A DNA stretch of 64,000 nt from Rhizobium rhizoryzae. GTDB lineage: Bacteria > Pseudomonadota > Alphaproteobacteria > Rhizobiales > Rhizobiaceae. Below, piece after piece: positions 47,215 to 55,351 of the stretch (its first letter is position 1; every line of letters begins with the position of its first letter). Below the pieces are notes generated by a model. The model had not been told where the DNA came from. It saw only the letters and a list, made by a program, of their open reading frames with translations, and did not search any database. A program made the position numbers and the translations under genes. The DNA lies in assembly GCF_011046895.1 (NCBI RefSeq), contig NZ_CP049250.1, positions 2,082,501 through 2,146,500 of the forward strand. The letters are read 5' to 3'.

Positions 47215-47333
47215 AAAAAAAGAGGGCCGCCGGATCGCTCCAGGGCCCTTGTAAGTGTGAAGGTCAATAAACCTCCAGAGGGGAACAGCTGCTGCGGCGG
47301 AACTGGGAGGAAAAGCCGCCATGTGCATCAGCT
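47215..47333 (-). ncRNA. abcR: AbcR-type (alpha-r15) small RNA, LysR-proximal copy
   Basis: The predicted RNA is about 119 bases, starting near 47333. The promoter has TTGTTC (plus 47363-47368), 17 bases, CATATC (plus 47340-47345), the same architecture as the other copy. The RNA has a 5' stem, an unstructured UUUUCCUCCC segment, the conserved CAGCTGTTCCCCTCTGGAGG core and a terminator GGGCC...GGCCC ending in seven T (plus 47215-47221). The neighbouring LysR protein VtlR activates an abcR gene in Brucella, so regulation by the gene at 47460 is likely. The stretch 47346-47459 is otherwise empty. Confidence 0.87.
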
Positions 47334-47459
47334 GTGTGCGATATGGTTCTTTCTTGAGCAGGGAACAATGCTTTTCTGTGCAGGGCAGCCATGCTGATAG
47401 TGCAATGCTGTATCAGCTTTCTAAAAACTGGCGGCCTGCGAGGTGCTGTTCTTCGGTTG

Positions 47460-48362
47460 TCAGAAGTTCCAGTTGCGGGCTTTGGCAACGATGAAGTCCC
47501 TGAAGACCTTCAGCTTGGCAGCGTTCTTCATCTCGTCCGGATAGCAGAAATAGGTATCGAATGACGGGATATCCGCGTTGATGGCAAGCTGGATGAGGCC
47601 CGGGTCGCGACCGACGATGTAATCCGGCAGGACCGCGATACCGATGCCGAGCAGGCACGCGCGCTTGATCGATGTTTGACTGTTGATCTGCAGATGCGGC
47701 AGTCGAGGATTGTCAGACGAGCGCCCGGCATATTCGAGCCAGTTCACGTCCAGCAGGTAGTTGGGCGCCGGTTCACCAAATGTGATGATGCGGTGCGTAT
47801 CCAGATCCTCGATGGTCTGCGGCTCTCCAAAACGATTGATGTAGGAGGGAGCCGCATAGACATGCATGTGCACGGTGAAGAGCTTGCGCTGGATAAGATC
47901 CGATTGCTGCGGCTGACGCAGACGGATGGCGCAATCGGCGTGGCGCATGTTCACATCCAGCTCCTCGTTATCGAGGATGAGCTGGATCGACATTTCCGGG
48001 TAAAGCTGCAGAAACTCCTGCACCTTGTCGGTCAGCCAGCCTTGGCCAAGGCCGACGGTTGTGGTGACACGTAATTTGCCGCTCGGCTTTTCCGTTGTCT
48101 CGGTCAGCTGAACCTTGACGGATTCCAGCTTGAGCAAGACATCGTGTGCTGTCCGGTACAGCAATTCACCCTGTTCGGTCAGGATCAGGCCGCGCGCATG
48201 GCGATGGAAGAGCTTGACGCCGACATCCTGCTCCAGCGCGCTGACCTGACGGCTGATGGCCGACTGGGATAGGTGCAATTTATCCGCCGCATGCGTGAAA
48301 GAACCCGCCTCCGCTGCCGCGTGGAAGATGCGCAATTTATCCCAGTCGAGTGGCACGCCCAT
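47460..48362 (-). CDS. lsrB: LysR-family regulator LsrB/VtlR
   Basis: A 300-residue LysR protein: helix-turn-helix in SFTHAADKLHLSQSAISRQVSALEQDVG (residues 21-48) and a GcvA-like effector domain with Cys144, Cys236 and Cys273. The locus (trxB upstream, tandem AbcR RNAs downstream) is that of LsrB in Sinorhizobium, required for symbiosis and redox response, and VtlR in Agrobacterium and Brucella. It begins two bases after the trxB stop, so they are probably co-transcribed. The redox use of these cysteines is inferred from LsrB work. Confidence 0.88.
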   Translation of the reverse strand: MGVPLDWDKLRIFHAAAEAGSFTHAADKLHLSQSAISRQVSALEQDVGVKLFHRHARGLILTEQGELLYRTAHDVLLKLESVKVQLTETTEKPSGKLRVTTTVGLGQGWLTDKVQEFLQLYPEMSIQLILDNEELDVNMRHADCAIRLRQPQQSDLIQRKLFTVHMHVYAAPSYINRFGEPQTIEDLDTHRIITFGEPAPNYLLDVNWLEYAGRSSDNPRLPHLQINSQTSIKRACLLGIGIAVLPDYIVGRDPGLIQLAINADIPSFDTYFCYPDEMKNAAKLKVFRDFIVAKARNWNF

Positions 48363-48364
48363 AT

Positions 48365-49339
48365 TTACTCCGCAGCTTGAGCCATAGGTTGGATGCCGGC
48401 AAGGAACCGCTCTGCTTCAAGAGCTGCCATGCAGCCCATGCCGGCGGCGGTAATGGCTTGGCGGAAGGTGTCGTCAGTCACGTCGCCCGCGGCAAAGACG
48501 CCGGGAATGCTGGTCGCTGTCGAGTCCGGCGCTGTCCAGAGATAGCCGTTGGATTTGAGCTTCAACTGATCCTTGAACAGTTCCGTTGCCGGAGCGTGGC
48601 CGATGGCGACGAAAACACCATGGATCGGCATCTCGGTTATCGCTCCGGTTCTGGTATCGCGGATCCGGGCACCGGTGACGGATGGCGGCATGGGCGGCTT
48701 GGCGGGCTCGCCAATGATTTCCGCAATCTCCGAGTTCCAGAGAACATTGACATTGGGACGCTGGAACAGGCGCTCCTGCAGGATCTTTTCCGAGCGGAAG
48801 CTATCCCGGCGGTGAACGACGGTGACAGACTTCGCGATGTTGGACAGGTACAGTGCCTCTTCGACGGCGGAATTTCCGCCTCCGACCACGATGACATCCC
48901 GGTTGCGATAGAAGAAGCCGTCGCAGGTTGCGCAGGCCGAGACGCCAAAGCCCTGGAAATGCTGTTCGCTCTCGATGCCCAGCCACTTCGCCTTGGCACC
49001 GGTTGCGATCACCAGCGTGTCGGCCGTCCAGGTCTGGCCTGAATCGGTGCTGACAACGAATGGGCGCTGCGACAGCTCAACCTTCGTCACCAGATCGTTC
49101 ACAATTTCCGTGCCGACATGGTGCGCCTGCTTGAGCATCTGTTCCATCAGCCATGGACCCTGGATGGGGTCGGCAAAGCCAGGATAATTTTCCACATCGG
49201 TGGTGATCATCAACTGGCCACCCTGTTCCATGCCGGCGATGAGAACGGGCTTCAGCATGGCGCGAGCGGCGTAGATGGCGGCAGTGTATCCTGCGGGGCC
49301 GGAGCCGATGATCAGGACCTGCGTATGACGGGCAGACAT
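48365..49339 (-). CDS. trxB: Thioredoxin reductase
   Basis: A 324-residue FAD/NADPH enzyme that reduces thioredoxin. FAD motif VLIIGSGPAGYTAAIYAARA near residue 8, the redox CATC in GVSACATCDGFFYRN near residue 138 and the NADPH motif VIVVGGGNSAVEEALYL near 151 are visible. ATG at 49339 has AAGGATAG upstream. It is linked to the LsrB-type regulator that starts two bases downstream. Confidence 0.96.
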   Translation of the reverse strand: MSARHTQVLIIGSGPAGYTAAIYAARAMLKPVLIAGMEQGGQLMITTDVENYPGFADPIQGPWLMEQMLKQAHHVGTEIVNDLVTKVELSQRPFVVSTDSGQTWTADTLVIATGAKAKWLGIESEQHFQGFGVSACATCDGFFYRNRDVIVVGGGNSAVEEALYLSNIAKSVTVVHRRDSFRSEKILQERLFQRPNVNVLWNSEIAEIIGEPAKPPMPPSVTGARIRDTRTGAITEMPIHGVFVAIGHAPATELFKDQLKLKSNGYLWTAPDSTATSIPGVFAAGDVTDDTFRQAITAAGMGCMAALEAERFLAGIQPMAQAAE

Positions 49340-49589
49340 GATTTCTATCCTTCAGGGATTGCAGGGGAGCGAGCGCTGTTCGCGCAGAAGCAATCCATCG
49401 ATTATGTTAACTCGCCCCCATTTATGATTGAACCATGTTCCAGTTCAAGGGCAGCCTTGCATTACAGGCAGGCCAGCTTTGCGTTCTGCACAATATTAGG
49501 CGCTTCTTTCAGTGCACATTGGCGTGAATTTCTTGCGTTCGGGGCTGCAATGGCTAATACCACTGGAAAACATATCAGAGGAATTTCGC

Positions 49590-50057
49590 GTGCTGCGAGT
49601 CGAACTCGACACCACTGACATCAAGATCTTGCGTGAATTGCAGCGTGATGGCCGCATGACCAATGTGGAACTGGCCGAACGCGTTGGCATTTCTGCGCCT
49701 CCTTGCCTGCGACGCGTTCGCAAGCTGGAGGAGATGGGGATCATTGAAGGTTATGCCGCCATCCTGAACGGGCCGAAGCTCGGATACGATCTGGTGGCCT
49801 TTTGCCTTATCGGTCTGAAGCATCAATCGGAAGCCAATCTGAAGGCCTTTGCTGCTCTGGCGGAAAGCTGGCCCATCGTGCGCGAAGCATGGATGGTGTC
49901 TGGCGACAGCGATTTTCTGCTGCGTTGCACTGCTGAAAATTTGACGAAGTTTCAGGATTTCGTCATCGAGGTTCTGGCGGCCAACGAGCACGTGGACACG
50001 GTTCGCACGATGCTGACGATCCGGCAGGTCAAGAAACTGGGGCTGGTCGAGATCTGA
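49590..50057 (+). CDS. Lrp/AsnC-family regulator
   Basis: A 155-residue protein: N-terminal helix-turn-helix (ILRELQRDGRMTNVELAERVGISAPPCLRRVRKLEEMGII) and a C-terminal RAM/ligand domain (AFCLIGLKHQSEANLKAF...). GTG at 49590 has AGAGGA seven bases upstream and gives the usual length; the open frame extends further to 49512 but is not protein-like. The ligand is probably an amino acid. It is divergent from trxB with 250 bases between, which hold the promoters. Confidence 0.9.
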   Translation: MLRVELDTTDIKILRELQRDGRMTNVELAERVGISAPPCLRRVRKLEEMGIIEGYAAILNGPKLGYDLVAFCLIGLKHQSEANLKAFAALAESWPIVREAWMVSGDSDFLLRCTAENLTKFQDFVIEVLAANEHVDTVRTMLTIRQVKKLGLVEI

Positions 50058-50059
50058 TC

Positions 50060-50869
50060 TCAGGGCCGATGAAACGGAACCCGGAGATTACGTAGTCGGC
50101 TCGACGGGTTGAACCGATTGCCGCGCCACGCAAACGCAGCCTGCGATGCGAGGCGTTGAACTTCGCGGCCGAGTTTCTGAAGAAGCGTTCGCTTCTGCTT
50201 CTTTTTCTCCACTGCCCAGGCCCGCTCGATTTCTCCGCCAAGGCCCACCTGATGGCTCGGCAGGAACTGATCCTGGATGCAGAGGGCAGGAAGCGTCTGA
50301 TAGATCACCAGTTCGTCAAACAGCGGCGAAACCGGATCGAAGACCAGATGATCAACCGCATGCGCGCTTTGTCCGATGGCTTTCAGCAGTCGCAGTGCGG
50401 CTTTTGGCGTGATGATGTAACCCGCCAGACCCAGATGGCCTGATCTCAATCGCGCCAGCCGTAGCCCGGAACCCACGTTGATGGCCTGCCGATCAACCGA
50501 GACAGGGCGCAAGGTGGTTTCGAATTTGACGATATCCGCATCCGCCGGCAGCCAATCCGTATGCGCCAGCCAGTGACGCGCGCTGTCGGCGATATGGACA
50601 TCATCTTCCAGCACGACACACGGCTTGTCTTGCTCAACCGTATTTTGCCAGGCCTGTCTCTGGCTTAGCAGAATGCCCACTTCGCCGGGTGTCAGGATCA
50701 GGCTTCCGTCGTCTCGTGCTGCCGACCAGGTGCGCAAGGCTTCGGGTTCCAGCGCCTTGCCGTCCACGGCGGGAATTCGGGCCCAGGCGAGACCAAGGCC
50801 GTCCAGCAGCGTCCGCATGCGCTGCATGCGGTCTGTGGCGCGATCCAGATTGATGACGAAGACCTGCAT
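50060..50869 (-). CDS. Glycosyltransferase family 25 (LPS biosynthesis)
   Basis: A 269-residue cytoplasmic glycosyltransferase. The start MQVFVINLDRATDRMQRM and the metal-binding CVVLEDDVHI (Glu-Asp-Asp near residue 88) are diagnostic of GT25, a family that adds hexoses to lipopolysaccharide. ATG at 50869 fits the family; a TTG at 50878 would overlap the lpsB stop. It follows lpsB on the same strand and probably acts on the LPS core. Confidence 0.87.
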   Translation of the reverse strand: MQVFVINLDRATDRMQRMRTLLDGLGLAWARIPAVDGKALEPEALRTWSAARDDGSLILTPGEVGILLSQRQAWQNTVEQDKPCVVLEDDVHIADSARHWLAHTDWLPADADIVKFETTLRPVSVDRQAINVGSGLRLARLRSGHLGLAGYIITPKAALRLLKAIGQSAHAVDHLVFDPVSPLFDELVIYQTLPALCIQDQFLPSHQVGLGGEIERAWAVEKKKQKRTLLQKLGREVQRLASQAAFAWRGNRFNPSSRLRNLRVPFHRP

Positions 50870-50874
50870 AAGGG

Positions 50875-51933
50875 TCAACCGCGCGCCAAGAGGCGAGCAT
50901 AGACTTCGCCGATTGCCCGCGCTTCTCCTTCCACGGAGAAATTCTTGCGCGCATGGGCAAGGGCATTGTGGCTTGCCCGCGCCAGCCGTTCATCGTCTTC
51001 GAGGTAAGGACAAAGAGCCGTCACGAAATTTTCGACGGAGCCGCGGCCGACGATATGGCCGGTCTGGCCCTCTACGACAAGTTCCGGAAATGCGCCGACA
51101 TCGGATGCAATCACGGGCACAGCGCTTGCCATGGCTTCCAGCGGGGTCAGGCCGAAGCCTTCCCAGCGTTGCGGTGCAACGAACAGGTCCAGAGCGCGAT
51201 ACCAGTCGGGAATATTCGTGTGTTCCCCGACGAACAGGATACGGTCTGAAAGCCCGGCAGCATTGACCTTTTGCTTCAGCTCTTCCTCGAAAGCCAGGTG
51301 CTTGGCAGTGGCGCGGCCGGCAATCACGCCTTTCCAGCCCGGGTGAGACGGCAGAAGGCGAGCCAAGGCATCGACGAAGAGATCGGTCCCCTTCTGATGT
51401 CGGACGCGACCGAAGCAGCCGATGTAGCGAAAACCGGGATCAAGGCCGACAGCAGACTTGGCAGTAGCCTTGTCCGCAGCCGGAGAAAACCGCTCGAGAT
51501 CAATGCCGTGAAGGATCACCGTGCTCTCGCGCTCAAGGTATGAGGCTGTTTTCTGGCAGACGGCAATGACGCCATCCATGCGCGAGATCAACCACTTCGT
51601 CCAGCCGCTATGATGCCGTTGCGAGGCCGAAGTGAACAGAAGTCTGAGCGGCATTCGAAATATATCCCGCAGGATGATGCCGGGCAGCATTTCGATGTTC
51701 CGGCGCGCGTGCCAAACGCGGCAGGTCTGGCCTGACGGCGGCTTCCAAAGCTGAGGCACTTGCCATGCCGTCATGGAGGGCAACGACGAGGGAAGTCCCG
51801 GCCCGAAGGTGATGACCTTCTGGCCGAGTGCATTCTGGACCGGGACAAGCTGGATGACGGTCGAGGTGACGCCCGACAATCTTCGCTTGAAGTGCGGGGC
51901 AATGATCTCGATCTGAGAAAGAGATGAGGGCAC
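50875..51933 (-). CDS. lpsB: LPS core glycosyltransferase LpsB/LpcC
   Basis: A 352-residue GT4-type transferase. The segment RRLSGVTSTVIQLVPVQNALGQ is near residue 17, and the C-terminal donor domain has GRVRHQKGTDLFVDAL and EGFGLTPLEAMASAVPVIAS. LpsB/LpcC of Sinorhizobium and R. leguminosarum is a mannosyltransferase of the LPS inner core, and it lies next to greA there too. GTG at 51933 (20 bases after the greA stop) is preferred to longer starts inside greA. With the GT25 gene it forms an LPS unit behind greA. Confidence 0.88.
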   Translation of the reverse strand: MPSSLSQIEIIAPHFKRRLSGVTSTVIQLVPVQNALGQKVITFGPGLPSSLPSMTAWQVPQLWKPPSGQTCRVWHARRNIEMLPGIILRDIFRMPLRLLFTSASQRHHSGWTKWLISRMDGVIAVCQKTASYLERESTVILHGIDLERFSPAADKATAKSAVGLDPGFRYIGCFGRVRHQKGTDLFVDALARLLPSHPGWKGVIAGRATAKHLAFEEELKQKVNAAGLSDRILFVGEHTNIPDWYRALDLFVAPQRWEGFGLTPLEAMASAVPVIASDVGAFPELVVEGQTGHIVGRGSVENFVTALCPYLEDDERLARASHNALAHARKNFSVEGEARAIGEVYARLLARG

Positions 51934-51952
51934 GAGTGCTTTGCGCCTTCTA

Positions 51953-52429
51953 TCAGCCCCAGGAAACGGACAGGATCTCGTAAGCCTTCGAGCCACCCGG
52001 CGCGTTGACCTCAATCGAATCACCCACTTCCTTGCCGATCAGGGCGCGGGCGATAGGCGAAGAAATGGAGATGCGACCTTCCTTGACGTCAGCTTCCTGA
52101 TCGCCAACGATCTGGTAGGTCTTCTCTTCGTCAGAGTCTTCATCAACGAGTTTGACCTTGGCGCCAAACTTGATTTTCGAACCCGACATTTTCGTCAGGT
52201 CAATGACTTCCGCGCGCGCCGTCAGGTCTTCGAGTTCCGTAATGCGGCCCTCGTTGTGGCTCTGCGCTTCCTTGGCGGCATGATATTCAGCGTTTTCCGA
52301 AAGATCGCCGTGGGCGCGTGCCTCCGCAATGGCTTCGATAATGCGGGGACGCTCCTCCTGCTGGCGCCAGCGCAGCTCTTCCTGCAGCTTGGTGAAGCCA
52401 GACGGCGTCATCGGTACCTTTTCAACCAT
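51953..52429 (-). CDS. greA: Transcript cleavage factor GreA
   Basis: A 158-residue protein: N-terminal coiled coil ([43 protein letters not shown], with the catalytic acidic tip at DLSENAEYH) and a C-terminal FKBP-like domain ending LSVSWG. It rescues backtracked RNA polymerase by stimulating cleavage. It leads the greA-lpsB-GT25 block. Confidence 0.96.
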   Translation of the reverse strand: MVEKVPMTPSGFTKLQEELRWRQQEERPRIIEAIAEARAHGDLSENAEYHAAKEAQSHNEGRITELEDLTARAEVIDLTKMSGSKIKFGAKVKLVDEDSDEEKTYQIVGDQEADVKEGRISISSPIARALIGKEVGDSIEVNAPGGSKAYEILSVSWG

Positions 52430-52639
52430 TTCTCATTTCCTCAGTCTTATGCCCACAACTGGCAGACACAAAAAGAAACAGGTCCCGGAGGGGACCCCGG
52501 AACCATGTGAAAACTCTTCTGCCTTCGAACATAGCAGAATCGCAAAGCGGAAAGCCAGCAAATTCGAGATAGGGCTTTTTCTGCGGTCGAACAGGGGAGA
52601 ACTTCGGAGAAGCCGCTCGTAGCTGCATCTGTGTTGCAG

Positions 52640-52797
52640 AGGCAGACTGCCCTTTCTGCTATGCTTATAAATATATAATTATAGTAAAATATAACAACGT
52701 TGTGATCTGGATATAGCAACATCAGCAAAAAGTATGTTTTTACTCCAGATTAATATTAAAAATACATCATCACTCTTATTTCAAAAGGTGATTGATG
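52640..52797. other. AT-rich intergenic tract upstream of the TadG-like gene
   Basis: The 368-base gap 52430-52797 contains the greA promoter at its left and, from about 52640, a tract of strongly AT-rich DNA with runs such as TTATAAATATATAATTATAG, unlike anything else in the window. A perfect ten-base palindrome ACAACGTTGT is at 52694-52703. The tract ends at the AAGGTG of the next gene. It may hold several -10 elements, bind H-NS-like silencers such as Ros/MucR, or mark imported DNA. Confidence 0.55.
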
Positions 52798-54027
52798 ATG
52801 TTGAAGAATATATTGTTCTGCGAAGGCGGAAATTTCGCCATCCTGACCGCTTTATTGATTCCTATAATCCTTTTGAGTGCTGGATTTGCCGTTGACTATA
52901 GCGTGATGACGCTTGAGCTGAAGCGGGCTCAGGAAAGTGCGGATGCGGCTGCTCTTGCTGCTTCGCAGGCCTACAATAAAGGTTTGTCTGGCGAACAGGC
53001 GCTGCTTTCTTTGGCCAATTCCCATGTCGCGGGAAATCTGGGGGCCGGATATACAGTCAGCAATCTTGCGGTCACCGCTCCGACTGCCACCAATCGTACC
53101 GTCAGGGTTACAGGCAGGATAAACGTTCCTTTATACTTTGGTGCCCTGTGGAACATGCCGACGAAAGAGATTTCGTTTGCGGCGGAAGCATCTGTCGGGT
53201 CAACTGCTTATTCCCAGATTGTATTTCTGGTGGATGTCTCCAATTCCATGACTGTTCCCGGTACTGACTTGGATATGGTCCGATGGAAGGCCGTTTCGGG
53301 TGGTTGTCAGTTTGCTTGCCATGACAGTCTGGCGCGAAAGGCGGGTTACAAGGATGGGGTTCAAGTCGCGAAGGAACTTGGCATCAAGCTGAAAATGGAT
53401 TTCATCCGCAGCGCGATGGCTGCCTTTGCCGCTCGAGCAAAAGCTTCCGGCCAAACGGGACTGCAAACCTACAGCGTCTATACAGTCGGAACCACATTCA
53501 ACGCCCTGCTCGAGAATTCCAGCAATGCGGACCAACTCGCCACGGTGGGCGCTGCGCTGGAAGTGGAGCCCACTTATCCACCAGGTGTCATCATTGGACC
53601 GGGAAAGGCGACGGATGATGGTTGGTCTTTCCTCGAATACGGGCTGCGGCTTGTACGACCGAAGATCTCCAATATTGGAGATGGCTCATCGGCGGCGAAA
53701 CGTAAGACCTATTTCATTTTTCTGACAGACGGGTTGGACAGTTCGGTGAGAGATGGAGGTCTGGCGGGACGAGGTTTTGGTCCCTTTTACGCGGACGAAT
53801 GCACCGCGCTCCGCGGTGATGGGGTAGAGGTATTCACCGTTCAAACCTACTACCCGCCGTCAGAAGACGTCGGCGTTCAGGAAGCGTTCAAGCGTATCCC
53901 TCCCGTGATAGAGGCTTGTGCAACCAAGCCGGAAAACCATTTCATGGCCGATAACGGTTTGGCAATCGGCACCGCGCTGGACAAGATCTACGCTCAGGTC
54001 ACGGGAAAGGTGCGGCTCGTCCGCTAA
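52798..54027 (+). CDS. TadG-like pilus/secretion protein with von Willebrand A domain
   Basis: A 409-residue protein. Residues 1-60 are the TadE/TadG-type start, GGNFAILTALLIPIILLSAGFAVDYSVMT, one membrane anchor with Glu/Gly upstream of the helix. From about residue 140 a von Willebrand factor A domain has the metal-site motif DVSNS (Asp146, Ser148, Ser150) and later TDGLDS. TadG-like proteins act in Flp/Tad pilus assembly. No other tad gene is nearby, so this is an orphan. ATG at 52798 is best spaced from AAGGTG; TTG 52792 and ATG 52795 are in frame. Confidence 0.85.
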   Translation: MLKNILFCEGGNFAILTALLIPIILLSAGFAVDYSVMTLELKRAQESADAAALAASQAYNKGLSGEQALLSLANSHVAGNLGAGYTVSNLAVTAPTATNRTVRVTGRINVPLYFGALWNMPTKEISFAAEASVGSTAYSQIVFLVDVSNSMTVPGTDLDMVRWKAVSGGCQFACHDSLARKAGYKDGVQVAKELGIKLKMDFIRSAMAAFAARAKASGQTGLQTYSVYTVGTTFNALLENSSNADQLATVGAALEVEPTYPPGVIIGPGKATDDGWSFLEYGLRLVRPKISNIGDGSSAAKRKTYFIFLTDGLDSSVRDGGLAGRGFGPFYADECTALRGDGVEVFTVQTYYPPSEDVGVQEAFKRIPPVIEACATKPENHFMADNGLAIGTALDKIYAQVTGKVRLVR

Positions 54028-54118
54028 GCGGGGGCACAAGGTCAAGCGCGACGAGCCTGGGTGGTTTCCTGCCGGCAGCATTGACAGATGGATGCGGAAC
54101 GTTTAGTGAACATCAGTG

Positions 54119-55351
54119 ATGAAGAAGTCGCTGAAAGAACGTCTGGCCATCCTCTCCGATGCAGCAAAGTATGACGCGTCCTGCGCATCCAGCGGCACGA
54201 CGCGGCGTGATTCAACCTCGTCTGGAGGATTGGGGTCGACAGAAGGGTCCGGCATCTGCCACGCCTATGCGCCCGATGGCCGCTGTATCTCGCTTCTCAA
54301 AATACTGCTGACGAACTTCTGCATTTACGATTGCGCCTATTGTATCAACCGGTCGTCCTCGAATGTGGAGCGGGCGCGCTTTACGCCGGAAGAGGTGGTC
54401 TGGCTGACCATGGAGTTCTACCGCCGGAATTATATCGAGGGCTTGTTTCTTTCTTCCGGCATTATCCGCTCGTCTGACCATACGATGGAGGAAATGGTCA
54501 AGATTGCGCGGGATTTGCGCACGGTTCACAATTTTCGCGGCTATATTCACCTGAAGACAATCCCGGAAGCGTCTGCGGCGTTGATCGAGGAGGCTGGGCT
54601 TTATGCCGACCGTTTGTCGATCAATATCGAACTACCCACGGACAAAGGCATCAGCCAGTTCGCACCGGAAAAGAAGCCCGAGGGTATCCGTCGCGCCATG
54701 GGTGATCTTCGCTTGAAGATCGAGGATGCATCCGAGCCGACTCTGAAGACCAAGCGCCGGAAGAAGTTCGTTCCGGCCGGGCAGAGCACGCAGATGATTG
54801 TTGGCGCGGATGGTGCCAATGATGCGACCATTCTCGGCACGAGCGCACGGCTGTACGGAAGTTATGGCCTGAAACGGGTCTATTATTCGGCGTTTAGTCC
54901 GATACCGGATGCATCCTCCAAGTTGCCGCTCATCAAGCCGCCGCTCGTGCGAGAGCATCGTCTTTACCAAGCGGACTGGCTTTATCGTTTCTATGGCTTT
55001 GATATCGGTGAAATTACATCTGCAACCGCAGACGGAAACCTCGATCTGGAACTGGATCCGAAGCTGGCCTGGGCGCTTGCGCATCGGGATCGCTTTCCGG
55101 TCGATGTCAACAAGGCGGCGAAGGAGATGCTTCTTAGGGTGCCGGGCTTTGGTACCAAGACGGTCAGATCCATCCTGTCGTCGCGGCGTTTCCGTCGACT
55201 CCGGATCGAAGATCTCGGTCGTCTCGGCGTATCCTTGCGCAAGGTGCAGCCCTTCATCGTGGCGGATGGCTGGACGCCGCACCGGATGATTGATCGCAGT
55301 GATTTGCGACAGATGTTCTCGCCGCAGCCTGAGCAATTGACGCTGTTCTGA
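54119..55351 (+). CDS. Radical SAM protein linked to uracil-DNA glycosylase
   Basis: A 410-residue protein with the radical-SAM cluster motif FCIYDCAYC (CxxxCxxC, Cys residues near 68, 72 and 75). A helix-hairpin-helix near the C-terminus (DVNKAAKEMLLRVPGFGTKTVRSILSS, split here) suggests DNA binding. It belongs to the uncharacterised family that is regularly found beside UdgX-type genes and annotated as putative DNA modification/repair. Its stop overlaps the UdgX start by one base. The likely role is repair or modification of DNA using SAM chemistry; the substrate is unknown. GTG at 54116 is an alternative start. Confidence 0.88.
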   Translation: MKKSLKERLAILSDAAKYDASCASSGTTRRDSTSSGGLGSTEGSGICHAYAPDGRCISLLKILLTNFCIYDCAYCINRSSSNVERARFTPEEVVWLTMEFYRRNYIEGLFLSSGIIRSSDHTMEEMVKIARDLRTVHNFRGYIHLKTIPEASAALIEEAGLYADRLSINIELPTDKGISQFAPEKKPEGIRRAMGDLRLKIEDASEPTLKTKRRKKFVPAGQSTQMIVGADGANDATILGTSARLYGSYGLKRVYYSAFSPIPDASSKLPLIKPPLVREHRLYQADWLYRFYGFDIGEITSATADGNLDLELDPKLAWALAHRDRFPVDVNKAAKEMLLRVPGFGTKTVRSILSSRRFRRLRIEDLGRLGVSLRKVQPFIVADGWTPHRMIDRSDLRQMFSPQPEQLTLF

